From Gammaproteobacteria bacterium (GTDB taxonomy: Bacteria > Pseudomonadota > Gammaproteobacteria > Pseudomonadales > Pseudohongiellaceae): 15,744 nucleotides of DNA. Within the stretch, counting starts at the first letter, position 1; every line of letters starts with the position of its first letter. The notes beneath the pieces were generated by a model that saw only the letters and a program-made list of their open reading frames with translations, did no database searches and was not told the origin of the DNA. The DNA is taken from the NCBI GenBank assembly GCA_016762975.1, contig JAESUV010000002.1, positions 92,551 through 108,294 on the forward strand, read 5' to 3'. Made by a program: the position numbers and the translations under genes. This document shows, in pieces, positions 1-5,851 of this stretch.

Positions 1-237
1 GAGAGCTGGCGTGAAATCTACACGACCGACTATGGTCGCGGTATGTTGATAAAGCTGTCCGGGGTGAGTGTATTGCTGCTTTTGGGCGCAACTAACAAGT
101 TTCGGTTAGTACCAAACTTACGTCAGCCAGATGGAATGCTGCCCCTTGCACGTTCGATTCGAATAGAAATGGGCGTGGTGCTTTTAGTATTGCTTATAAC
201 TTCTTATCTAACAATAATAATAGGAATTGAAAGCTAG
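1..237 (+). CDS. copD: CopD-like copper resistance membrane protein, C-terminal part (5' end outside window)
   Basis: The frame is open from the first base and ends at the TAG at 235-237, giving 79 residues. The methionine at position 43 is internal, because the residues before it (ESWREIYTTDYGRG) continue the CopD pattern of a W...YG turn between membrane helices. Seen: two hydrophobic segments flanking NKFRLVPNLRQPDG, then the RSIRIEM stretch and a final helix. The motif NKxRLxP...L.RSIRxE is typical of the CopD/PcoD inner-membrane family, which in other bacteria takes part in copper transport or resistance together with CopC. The gene ends exactly where the neighbouring umuC homology begins, so a rearrangement boundary lies at its stop codon. 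The copper role is known for the family only; the rest of the gene is not visible. Confidence 0.75.
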   Translation, partial: ESWREIYTTDYGRGMLIKLSGVSVLLLLGATNKFRLVPNLRQPDGMLPLARSIRIEMGVVLLVLLITSYLTIIIGIES

Positions 238-483
238 GGCCGAAAGATCGCCGTACAACTCATAGTTGCTGGAAAAGACCTCTACCTTATGGGATCTAAT
301 GGTGTCCCTGACCTGAAAGAAGGGCACGAAGCCAGGAAGGCCAAGCGCCTTGGCTTCAGCATTGCGAGCCACAATGCACCCGTCATTGTTCGAGAGAACA
401 ACAACAGGCTTTCCCCAAAGATCAGGCCGGAAGATCTGTTCACAGGAGGCATAGAAGGTATTGCAGTCTACCAGCGCGAACAT
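208..483 (-). pseudogene. umuC: umuC, truncated after about 81 codons
   Basis: Residues 1-81 match the start of UmuC (Y-family DNA polymerase V, catalytic subunit): VDCNTFYASCE with the first metal-binding Asp (D6), then GKPVVVLSNNDGC, AEAKALG and FSSNYELYGDLS. After Ser81 (codon 241-243) the homology stops and the frame runs through the antisense of the copD 3' end to a stop at 208. UmuC proteins are about 420 residues long, so the SDE catalytic carboxylates, thumb, little finger and beta-clamp motif are all missing and the fragment cannot be a polymerase. The start overlaps the end of umuD by 16 bases, the normal umuDC arrangement, so an intact operon existed before the rearrangement. I call it a pseudogene rather than a short functional protein. 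Confidence 0.85.
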
Positions 484-926
484 AGGGGATTGATCGCGTG
501 CGTTACGACACCCAACACAACACAGTCGGAGTCTTCACCGATCGGAATGGCCGCAAAGCTCAAATTTGCAGCCCTCAAGACCTGCGCTTTTAAGTCAAGA
601 ATCTTGCAGGTGATTTCTCCATCGAGCGCGGCAATAACCACATCATCGTGTTTGGGCGTTTTAGCGCGATTCACGACAAGCAAGGCTTTATCCATGATGC
701 CGGCATTAACCATCGACAGGCCGGCGGCTTTAACAAAGAACGTAGCGGAAGGTTCCGTCACCAGGTATTTATTCAGATCGAGAGGTTTATCAATGTAATC
801 ATCTGCAGGCGATGGGAAGCCAGCTGGCGCGAACGCCAGATACAGAGGAGGCAACTCGGTTGCCGCATTGACGCCTGTAGCAATTCCTACCGCTTCAAAA
901 CAGGGGCTAATCGGGGCGGTATTCAT
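468..926 (-). CDS. umuD: UmuD, SOS mutagenesis auto-protease (S24 family)
   Basis: UmuD is cleaved after RecA activation to UmuD', which partners UmuC in translesion DNA polymerase V. Seen, counting from the start chosen here (152 residues): an Ala35-Gly36 self-cleavage site in PAGFPSPADDYIDKPLDLN, nucleophile Ser71 in AAGLSMVNAGI, and general-base Lys108 in GEITCKIL. The Ser-Lys spacing of 37 equals that of E. coli UmuD (S60, K97). An ATG at 947 would add seven residues, but it lies three bases from the LexA box, so the ATG at 926 is preferred; neither has a clear Shine-Dalgarno. The gene looks intact and SOS-controlled, but its umuC partner is truncated here, so UmuD' would have to work with a UmuC encoded elsewhere or is a remnant. 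Confidence 0.88.
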   Translation of the reverse strand: MNTAPISPCFEAVGIATGVNAATELPPLYLAFAPAGFPSPADDYIDKPLDLNKYLVTEPSATFFVKAAGLSMVNAGIMDKALLVVNRAKTPKHDDVVIAALDGEITCKILDLKAQVLRAANLSFAAIPIGEDSDCVVLGVVTHAINPLCSRW

Positions 927-949
927 TGAAAAGTCGGTTTTCTGCATAG

Positions 950-965
950 CTGTATGTATATACAG
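950..965 (-). promoter_or_regulatory. LexA (SOS) box of umuDC
   Basis: The 16-base CTGTATGTATATACAG fits the gammaproteobacterial LexA consensus CTGT-N8-ACAG, with an A/T-rich centre. On the minus strand it overlaps a plausible promoter (-35 TTGCAT, 18-base spacer, -10 TATATA), so bound LexA would occlude the -10. It lies 24 bases before the preferred umuD start. Confidence 0.88.
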
Positions 966-1011
966 TGGTTAGATATCGAAATGCAAGCTCGGGTTTGTAA
1001 AATACTCCGTT

Positions 1012-1040
1012 TTGTTTTCACGCTATGTGAGATGTAAACT
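1012..1040 (+). promoter_or_regulatory. possible sigma-70 promoter for the 1087 gene
   Basis: TTGTTT at 1012-1017, a 17-base spacer and TAAACT at 1035-1040 give a weak sigma-70-like match 46 bases before the small gene at 1087. The spacer holds an inverted pair TCAC/GTGA. This is a consensus reading only, with modest matches. Confidence 0.3.
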
Positions 1041-1086
1041 GTCTTCCGCCACTCACTACTAGCACTAAACACCACAAAGGCACCTT

Positions 1087-1299
1087 ATGGCTTGGTATCA
1101 GATAGTTTCGTCAACATCCGAATTCGCTCACTGGATACACGGCGAGGATGTGGAGGTAGTTCACACGCATGAGAGTGGCGCTCTTTGTAATACGACTTTC
1201 GGTTTTGGCCGAGACCTGCACAGGCTCGACAACCCCAAACTAACCCAGATGTGCTCTCGTTGCGTTAAACGTATCGATAAAAGGGCATTGGAAAAGTGA
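1087..1299 (+). CDS. small Cys/His-rich hypothetical protein
   Basis: A 70-residue protein that I do not recognise. An AAAGG Shine-Dalgarno lies seven bases before the ATG. Seen: His26 and His28 (HTH), Cys34, and a Cys56-x-x-Cys59 knuckle in MCSRCVKR near the end, followed by a basic tail. That spacing could hold a zinc ion (HxH...C...CxxC), which is inference. It lies between the umuD promoter and the AbiGi-like gene and has no close operon partner, with 142 bases to the next start. It could be a phage- or plasmid-type accessory gene. Function unknown. Confidence 0.55.
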   Translation: MAWYQIVSSTSEFAHWIHGEDVEVVHTHESGALCNTTFGFGRDLHRLDNPKLTQMCSRCVKRIDKRALEK

Positions 1300-1388
1300 T
1301 GGCAGAACATCACCCTGGAGTTTGCCGGCTTAGGGATCGTGACCAATCAGCGGAGACTTCGGCTCCGTGGCGTAGCCAGAGAGCCCGT

Positions 1389-1413
1389 CCGGAGGAAGCT
1401 TATCGTCTTCCGG
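1389..1413. other. inverted repeat before the AbiGi-like gene
   Basis: An 8-base stem (one G-T pair) with arms CCGGAGGA and TCTTCCGG and a 9-base loop. A smaller hairpin (CGGAG/CTCCG, 1351-1367) lies just upstream. Together they fill most of the 142-base gap between the 1087 gene and the AbiGi-like gene. The downstream bases CAATAAAGATAATTTT are only loosely U-rich, so a terminator is possible but not convincing; an RNA or operator role for the gene at 1442 is equally open. Confidence 0.35.
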
Positions 1414-1441
1414 CAATAAAGATAATTTTCAGGTCGTTAAT

Positions 1442-2164
1442 ATGTCGAATATAAGCGCTGGCTCTCTGTTTCATTTCACTAGTGATATCAAATATTTGAA
1501 GAGTATTATTCATAACGGTTTTTACCCTAGGTTGTGTAAGGAAGATTCAGTAGCCAGTATTCGGCATAAATTTAGACCTGGGCAGTCGTATATCCCAATG
1601 GTTTGTTTTTGCGATCTGCCATTATCAAGTGTTCCTGATCATATGTCGTCATTCGGCGCTTATGGTCTGGGCCTCAATAAGCTTTGGGGCATGTCCAAGG
1701 GGATTACTCCGGTTCTTTATAGCCACGCAGGCAGCCCAACTAGTGACGCGTTAGCTTCTATGGCGGCATCATTTACAAAAACCAAAACCGATAGCCCAGA
1801 ACTCGTGACATTGCTGCAATTTATAAAGTCTTATCAAGGTTTTGTCGGAGACAGTAAGGAATTAGTTAGATTCTATGATGAGCGTGAATGGAGATATGTA
1901 CCTGATATTGCTATGCATGAATATTTTGTTAATCTGAATAACGCATCTGCACCGAGTGATGTTCAACAGGTAAACGAGAATCTAAAATCGTTTCCATTAG
2001 GATTCGATATCGGGGATATTGAATATATCATTGTAGATAATGACGATGACGTTATTGAACTGATTGAATGGCTAGAGGGGTATTCGACTGAGGCTAATAG
2101 AAGGTCTATTTTACTATTACTTTCTCGAATTTTGACAAAAAGGCAAATCAAAGAAGATTTTTAG
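1442..2164 (+). CDS. AbiGi-family abortive infection protein
   Basis: A 240-residue protein matching the pattern I associate with the AbiGi family (PF10899, formerly DUF2743). Seen: LFHFT at 9-13, an ILxNGF-like HNGFYPR at 24-30, IPMVCFCDLPLS at 51-62, H67, FGAYGLGL at 71-78, GITPVLY at 87-93, and YDEREWRYVP at 145-154. AbiGi was named in Lactococcus, where it acts with AbiGii in phage exclusion. No AbiGii-like partner is visible on either side. The opening LFHFT...L..II..GF and the acidic EREWR motif resemble ADP-ribosyltransferase-like proteins such as DarT; that link is my inference. AGG eight bases before the ATG is a modest ribosome site. The gene is richer in A and T than the pilus operon, consistent with transfer. 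Confidence 0.7.
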   Translation: MSNISAGSLFHFTSDIKYLKSIIHNGFYPRLCKEDSVASIRHKFRPGQSYIPMVCFCDLPLSSVPDHMSSFGAYGLGLNKLWGMSKGITPVLYSHAGSPTSDALASMAASFTKTKTDSPELVTLLQFIKSYQGFVGDSKELVRFYDEREWRYVPDIAMHEYFVNLNNASAPSDVQQVNENLKSFPLGFDIGDIEYIIVDNDDDVIELIEWLEGYSTEANRRSILLLLSRILTKRQIKEDF

Positions 2165-2330
2165 CTCGAATTGTACAAGTTATATGAATTAGGAGAGGTT
2201 TGGATCAACTTCGTAATGCAGACAGGGCATTGAAATATATGCTGATTTGATTTGTAAGCCACAAATTAATTAATCTGGATCTCCACTGTGAACCTTCCGA
2301 AACCCGCCAAACCATAGAACATCACTAATG

Positions 2331-2350
2331 CCGGTAATATAATTTACCGG
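2331..2350. repeat. inverted repeat CCGGTAA-N6-TTACCGG
   Basis: Two perfect 7-base arms around TATAAT, placed 25 bases beyond the stop of the leftward gene at 2376. There is no U-run on the minus strand side, so an intrinsic terminator is weakly supported. The rest of 2165-2375 shows no gene or other recognisable feature. Confidence 0.4.
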
Positions 2351-2375
2351 AAATAGTGGAGAGCAATTATCCCAA

Positions 2376-2648
2376 TTACTCAATGTTATAACGCTGTTGG
2401 CATGACGTGGCAATTACATGGGCTAATGCGATTTCATGGACACCACTCCAATCTTGCTGTCCATCAAACCTGAACTCTGCATCACCGAGCACTAGCGTTG
2501 GGATAGTCCAATTACAGCCGTCACTACCAGGACTGCATTTCTTAACTTTGTCAAAATTGACATTACGTACAGTTCGGCCAAGCTTTTCATAGATTTGAGC
2601 GTTTAAAATTTCTGTCAGGCGATCTTCGGATACTAATATCCTATTCAT
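2376..2648 (-). CDS. small hypothetical protein
   Basis: A 90-residue soluble protein beginning MNRILVSEDRLTEILNAQ. A GAGG lies eight bases before the ATG at 2648, which decides this start over the ATG two codons earlier and the far-upstream ones. Seen: a predicted amphipathic N-terminal helix, then a CSPGSDGCNW segment with Cys38 and Cys45, and a third Cys (83) near the C-terminus. The SDGCNW-type motif recalls short hypothetical proteins of proteobacterial phages and plasmids, but I cannot assign a function. It is divergent from the membrane/winged-helix gene at 2734, with 85 bases between starts, so the two may share a regulatory region. Confidence 0.55.
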   Translation of the reverse strand: MNRILVSEDRLTEILNAQIYEKLGRTVRNVNFDKVKKCSPGSDGCNWTIPTLVLGDAEFRFDGQQDWSGVHEIALAHVIATSCQQRYNIE

Positions 2649-2733
2649 CTTCATTCCCTCGCAAAGGTAAATATTTAGAGGAATGATGTATAGTTGGGCC
2701 ATTGCCGCCTTATTCAAGGGAGTGTGCTCAGAA

Positions 2734-3219
2734 ATGAATAAAGCATTAGAAGCAGTCTTTAGAAAGTATGCCCATTGGTTTTGGTTGTTAGCACTCGGAA
2801 CGTCTTTTTTTGTTGAAGAAATGAGAGAAGCAATACCGCTGTTGGTGATCCTGTTGTTAGGCTTTATTGCAAAAAACTTTTTTGCATTAACAGTGACTAT
2901 TGCACTACTCGTCCTTTTTCTTAAAAAGTCCAGACGTAATGACCTTGTCGTCTACCAACCCCACCATCGTCAACTTACAGAAAGACAATTAACAATTCTT
3001 GACTACTTAACCACTAACCCAGGCCGTGAAATCGATACCCCAGGAGTCGTTTATGCTATCGGGGGGAATGCTGAAGTTGTAGCAGTATTGGCGGATTTAG
3101 AGTGTCTTACTGAACTTGGCCTAATTACAAATGAACAAGATTTTGTCGGTCGACCTGCAAGGTGGGATGCAGGCCGAAACGCTAGGCGTTATTTAAGAGA
3201 GAGAGGGTTATTAAATTAA
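2734..3219 (+). CDS. two-segment membrane protein with C-terminal winged-helix-like domain
   Basis: A 161-residue protein from the ATG at 2734, which has GGAG eleven bases upstream; the in-frame ATG at 2683 would add 17 residues and overlap the divergent promoter region. Seen: a short hydrophobic stretch at about 12-26, a longer one or a hairpin at about 34-65 (IPLLVILLLGFIAKNFF... then ALLVLFL), a KKSRR positive-inside stop, and then a soluble domain at 75-161. That domain starts LTERQLTILDYL and ends RPARWDAGRNARRYL, the rhythm of a winged helix (helix, helix, recognition helix, basic wing). Inner-membrane proteins with a cytoplasmic winged-helix tail include SieB-type phage exclusion proteins, but no specific motif proves that. 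Function unknown. Confidence 0.55.
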   Translation: MNKALEAVFRKYAHWFWLLALGTSFFVEEMREAIPLLVILLLGFIAKNFFALTVTIALLVLFLKKSRRNDLVVYQPHHRQLTERQLTILDYLTTNPGREIDTPGVVYAIGGNAEVVAVLADLECLTELGLITNEQDFVGRPARWDAGRNARRYLRERGLLN

Positions 3220-3251
3220 CCACCATCTTAAGTCTGAGGCTGCCTTTGTAC

Positions 3252-3479
3252 TCACATATCAGTGAGATCAGAGCCCCCGGCAGTGCCATCCTTCTCTTCA
3301 GTTAGACTAGCGCCCCCGGTAGAGCCATCGCTCTCTTCAGTGAGAGCAGCGCCCCCAGTAGTGCCATCCCTCTCTACAGTGAGAGCACTACCGCCTCTGT
3401 TTCCATCCGAAGAGGATTCAGCGCAACCTACTAACAGGAAGAACAGCGCAATAAGTAGTAAATTGATCCTGAATTTCAT
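3252..3479 (-). CDS. small lipoprotein with four 13-residue tandem repeats
   Basis: A 75-residue protein starting MKFRINLLLIALFFLLVGC, a clear lipoprotein signal with lipobox LVGC (Cys19) and Ala at +2, which favours outer-membrane sorting. The ATG at 3479 is chosen because it gives a correct signal peptide; an upstream ATG (3524) would bury it. The mature part is almost only repeats: DGNRGGSALTVER, DGTTGGAALTEES, DGSTGGASLTEEK, DGTAGGSDLTDM, each 13 residues (the last one short). It is rich in Gly, Thr and acidic residues and probably flexible. No catalytic motif. Possibly a surface or exclusion lipoprotein of the plasmid, which is inference. Ribosome site weak. Confidence 0.65.
   Translation of the reverse strand: MKFRINLLLIALFFLLVGCAESSSDGNRGGSALTVERDGTTGGAALTEESDGSTGGASLTEEKDGTAGGSDLTDM
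3258..3411 (-). repeat. 39-base tandem repeat, about four copies
   Basis: Successive units beginning GCCATC on the plus strand are spaced 39 bases apart and carry the shared words CTCT(T/A)CAGT(T/G)AGA and GCGCCCCC. They encode the 13-residue repeats of the lipoprotein. The units keep reading frame but differ at several third positions, so they are not a very recent expansion. Confidence 0.75.
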
Positions 3480-3643
3480 AAAGTCACCACTTGTATTAAG
3501 GAGGCGCCCTATCGTCACCCACATATCACCTTGCAGTCAACTTCCCGCAAGGGCTATGCTACAAACCTCGCCACCTTTAATTTTTCTCACAACAACTTTC
3601 CTAACGACTCAAGATGCCGCTTGTTGATACCAGAGGAACCTGC

Positions 3644-3979
3644 ATGATCACAAACGACTTTACACCCACCATGTCCTTAGAAGAATTGCAAGCAGGCGAA
3701 GAGCGTCACACAGCCACAATTCCATCGCGTAGGCTAGCGATGACTGCAGGACTAACAAAATCAAGCAAAGAACTGGCTGAGGCATGGGATAAAAACGGCG
3801 AGCTGTATTTAGTGACACTAAGAGCCGCTGTTGCAGCGTATGAGGAAAACAAACATCTAGAAGATCTTCTAGTTAATTCAATCACCAGGCTGGTAAGCGT
3901 AGTTGATGATGAAAGCAGCCCTTTAGTCGGAAAGGCAATGCAAATTATCAGTGAGAGCATAAATACAGAGCCATCTTAA
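3644..3979 (+). CDS. hypothetical protein, mostly helical
   Basis: A 111-residue acidic protein, MITNDFTPTMSLEELQAGEERH. GAGG seven bases before the ATG at 3644 decides the start over an earlier ATG at 3614. Seen: no membrane segment, no Cys, a basic IPSRRLAM patch at 26-33, and long likely helices at 40-105 (KSSKELAEAWDK, LRAAVAAYEENKHLEDLL, ITRLVSVV). I do not recognise the family. Its TAA stop shares the palindrome TTAA with the stop of the convergent gene at 3976, so the two transcripts meet without any spacer. Function unknown. Confidence 0.5.
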   Translation: MITNDFTPTMSLEELQAGEERHTATIPSRRLAMTAGLTKSSKELAEAWDKNGELYLVTLRAAVAAYEENKHLEDLLVNSITRLVSVVDDESSPLVGKAMQIISESINTEPS

Positions 3980-4233
3980 TGCCATAAAATACGCTGTGGC
4001 TGCTGTATCAATATATATTTTTTCTTACGGTCAGTCTGGGCTGAATTAATTACGTCTAACAAATGAGTAATTGAAATAGACGTTGGCTTGCACCCTAATA
4101 GCTTTATAAATCCGAAAAGGCTTTCCGTAATCTCTTCCGGCCTACCCCACAAAATATCGTCCGATGGTAGGCCATCGTATTCGATATAAAAAACCCAATC
4201 ACTGGGTGAAGGCCATTTATCGGACATAGCCAA
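3976..4233 (-). CDS. small hypothetical protein, third gene of an HTH operon
   Basis: An 85-residue protein (MAMSDKWPSPSDWVFYIEYDGLP...) read from a TTG at 4233; AAGGG lies six bases before that TTG and overlaps the stop of the preceding HTH gene, suggesting translational coupling. An ATG two codons later (4227) is the alternative start. Seen: aromatic-rich N-terminus, an EEITESLFGFIKLLG helix, and a basic KKKYILIQQPQRI end. No known motif. Being the last gene behind a Cro/CI-type regulator, it could be a toxin, an antitoxin or a host-interaction protein, but the sequence does not show which. Confidence 0.5.
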   Translation of the reverse strand: MAMSDKWPSPSDWVFYIEYDGLPSDDILWGRPEEITESLFGFIKLLGCKPTSISITHLLDVINSAQTDRKKKYILIQQPQRILWH

Positions 4234-4242
4234 GATTGACCC

Positions 4243-4497
4243 TTACTCGTTTTCTGCGAAAAAATACTCTATGGGTTTGTCATAGAGTTCAGCCATTGCA
4301 GCCAGAAGATTTAGCTTTACATGACAGCCATAATTTCTGATTGCTTCATTATCCTCAAGAATTTTTCTACTAAACCCTAGCGCCCTAGAAGCTTCGTTCA
4401 TATCCAAATTAGCTTCTATGCGAGCCGCGCGGATATTCTCTTTGACTATCACTTCTATACCGCCGAATTTATGTTTGAGCTTTGACGTTTGTGCCAT
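4243..4497 (-). CDS. Cro/CI (XRE)-family helix-turn-helix regulator
   Basis: An 84-residue DNA-binding protein. After a basic N-terminus, residues 21-80 follow the XRE pattern: IRAARIEANLDMNEASRALGF (helices 1-2), SRKILEDNEAIRNYG (recognition helix and the conserved E-x-N/E-x-G-like region), and LLAAMAELYDKPIEYFF (the typical last helix, usually A..L.v....lf). GAGG stands eight bases before the ATG. It sits between a small membrane protein and the 85-residue protein in a leftward unit and probably regulates that unit; a role at the plasmid's palindromes cannot be excluded. Confidence 0.75.
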   Translation of the reverse strand: MAQTSKLKHKFGGIEVIVKENIRAARIEANLDMNEASRALGFSRKILEDNEAIRNYGCHVKLNLLAAMAELYDKPIEYFFAENE

Positions 4498-4533
4498 TTC
4501 TGTAACCTCTATAAATACATAGTTGTTCCCAAA

Positions 4534-4743
4534 TCACTCTATTTCAGCTTTGGCCCCGTGACGGGGCTCGCTGCGATAGCTGTAAAAAGCAAGGTGAGAG
4601 ATTTGGATTATGAAAAGACAGGTTAGCAGGAAAAAAACCGTCTTAGGTACAACGAAGTATTGTAAAGAAAAACCCAACCATGATGTAGACAGCAAAGCAC
4701 AAAACAACCAATTCAATTTCCTATCACCAAATAAAAAATTCAT
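4534..4743 (-). CDS. small two-helix membrane protein
   Basis: A 69-residue protein, MNFLFGDRKLNWLFCALLS..., with two hydrophobic helices at about 11-31 and 34-53 separated by the short turn VPK, then a hydrophilic tail (YRSEPRHGAKAEIE). First gene behind the promoter at 4778-4805 and 36 bases ahead of the HTH gene. The Shine-Dalgarno is poor. No family recognised. Candidates by size are a holin-like, entry-exclusion or toxin-type membrane peptide, but none is supported by a motif. Confidence 0.5.
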   Translation of the reverse strand: MNFLFGDRKLNWLFCALLSTSWLGFSLQYFVVPKTVFFLLTCLFIIQISHLAFYSYRSEPRHGAKAEIE

Positions 4744-4777
4744 CTAAAGGTCCCAAAAAGCCCCGAACATCTGTGGG

Positions 4778-4805
4778 ATACTATCACTTTAGATATAAGT
4801 GTCAA
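4778..4805 (-). promoter_or_regulatory. sigma-70 promoter of the leftward HTH operon
   Basis: On the minus strand, a perfect -35 TTGACA (4805-4800), a 16-base spacer and -10 TAGTAT (4783-4778), with the start expected near 4771. The spacer contains the inverted repeat CACTT-N7-AAGTG (4785-4801 region), a plausible operator for the HTH protein of the operon. Best promoter match in the window. Confidence 0.6.
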
Positions 4806-4843
4806 TGCATATTAGTATATAGTGTTAAGTGAATTGAGAGATA

Positions 4844-5851
4844 TTAGCGCTCAATACCCAGATCAGGGCCGGCTGCTGGTTTGTTTGCGCCCGGTTGTAT
4901 GCTTCTATCAGGCCCAATGCTTGGCTTTATACTCTCGGCAAATTTCTCCAAACTGTCCGCATCGAGTACCGATTGCGTTTCGTCTGTTGACCGCAGATAA
5001 CGAGCCGCACCTAAATACTCGGCCTTTATGTCGATGTATTTATTACCGCCTTCCTCTTTCGTTTCCTGCTCAGGATGGGTTTGTTTGATTTCTGCGACCT
5101 TTCTGGGATCTGCCCTGCCCTCTTGTTCCAAGTGATGCTTAGATTGAGGCTTTGATTTTTCCCAATGGCCTCTGTCAGAACGGTACGAAGCATTCACCTC
5201 TACCCCTTGCGCGAGCAAATGGGTTGCGTAGTGTTCCCGCGCCATTTTGAGTTCGGCTTTACCTAGTCGGAGTTGCTTACCGTCGAAACCGGCTGCTTTG
5301 ACTGTTAAGTGTGCGTGGTGGTTTTTGGTATCTTCATGCACCACAAACATAAATTCGTGATTGCCAAAAAAATCACTAGCAAACCCTCGCACCGCCCTTC
5401 TAACCTTATCGGGGTCAGTTCCTTCCGGCGAAGAGAGAACGATATTCGCTGTGAATCTCGCGTCCTTTCTCTGGTGTTTGTCTGTTTCCCATGTCTTTAG
5501 AAGATCTACCGCTTCCTCTGGTTTCGTGAGGACTGAACCGTCTTCCAATTCAAAAGGCAAATCTCCGTCCTTTTTACCTGCGCGAGCGACATACTTCGCA
5601 TGAGCAATAGCCTTCCCACTATTTTTAGTCCAACTACTTACCTTTACCACCGCTTCAGGAAGACCTTTTGAATTCTTAACCAATCTTCGTATTCTAAGAT
5701 TCAGCTCTCTTCCGCCCTCCCCTCCCTTGCTCTTCGCGAAGCGATTTCCCTTAGGCCGACTTTCATCACCCGTTCGGCCGCGAATCTCATCCTCAAACAA
5801 TAAGTCTCTATCTTGTTGGACGTAGCGATCAGCAGAGTTGAAATTATTCAT
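4844..5851 (-). CDS. mobilization relaxase (MOBP-like)
   Basis: Nicks the plasmid at oriT, stays covalently bound to the 5' end through a tyrosine and leads the strand into the recipient. Seen, from the ATG at 5851 (335 residues): candidate nucleophile Tyr87 in AIAHAKYVARAGKKDG, a HAxYxxRxG motif of this relaxase group, and the metal-binding signature HEDTKNHHAHL (H172, D174, N177, H179, H181), i.e. HxDxxNxHxH. The N-terminal 70 residues are charged and the C-terminal 110 are hydrophilic with no primase or helicase domain, so it is a short relaxase. GAGAG nine bases before 5851 favours this start over the ATG at 5860. It overlaps the end of mobC by eight bases, so the pair is one operon. Confidence 0.82.
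   Translation of the reverse strand: MNNFNSADRYVQQDRDLLFEDEIRGRTGDESRPKGNRFAKSKGGEGGRELNLRIRRLVKNSKGLPEAVVKVSSWTKNSGKAIAHAKYVARAGKKDGDLPFELEDGSVLTKPEEAVDLLKTWETDKHQRKDARFTANIVLSSPEGTDPDKVRRAVRGFASDFFGNHEFMFVVHEDTKNHHAHLTVKAAGFDGKQLRLGKAELKMAREHYATHLLAQGVEVNASYRSDRGHWEKSKPQSKHHLEQEGRADPRKVAEIKQTHPEQETKEEGGNKYIDIKAEYLGAARYLRSTDETQSVLDADSLEKFAESIKPSIGPDRSIQPGANKPAAGPDLGIER

Noticed and set aside
289..929. Rightward open frames of 169 and 93 codons opposite umuD/umuC
   Set aside because: They are antisense to well-supported umuD and umuC sequence and have no ribosome site or recognisable protein pattern.
2331..2350. Hairpin as a rho-independent terminator for the gene at 2376
   Set aside because: The stem is only seven base pairs with no U-run after it on the minus strand, so it is listed only as an inverted repeat.
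3262..3627. Rightward 121-codon frame opposite the lipoprotein, rich in Pro-Pro and Ser-Val repeats
   Set aside because: Its repeats are only the antisense reading of the 39-base units; the leftward frame has a textbook lipoprotein signal. A GGAGG at 3499-3503 on the plus strand is not followed by a usable start.
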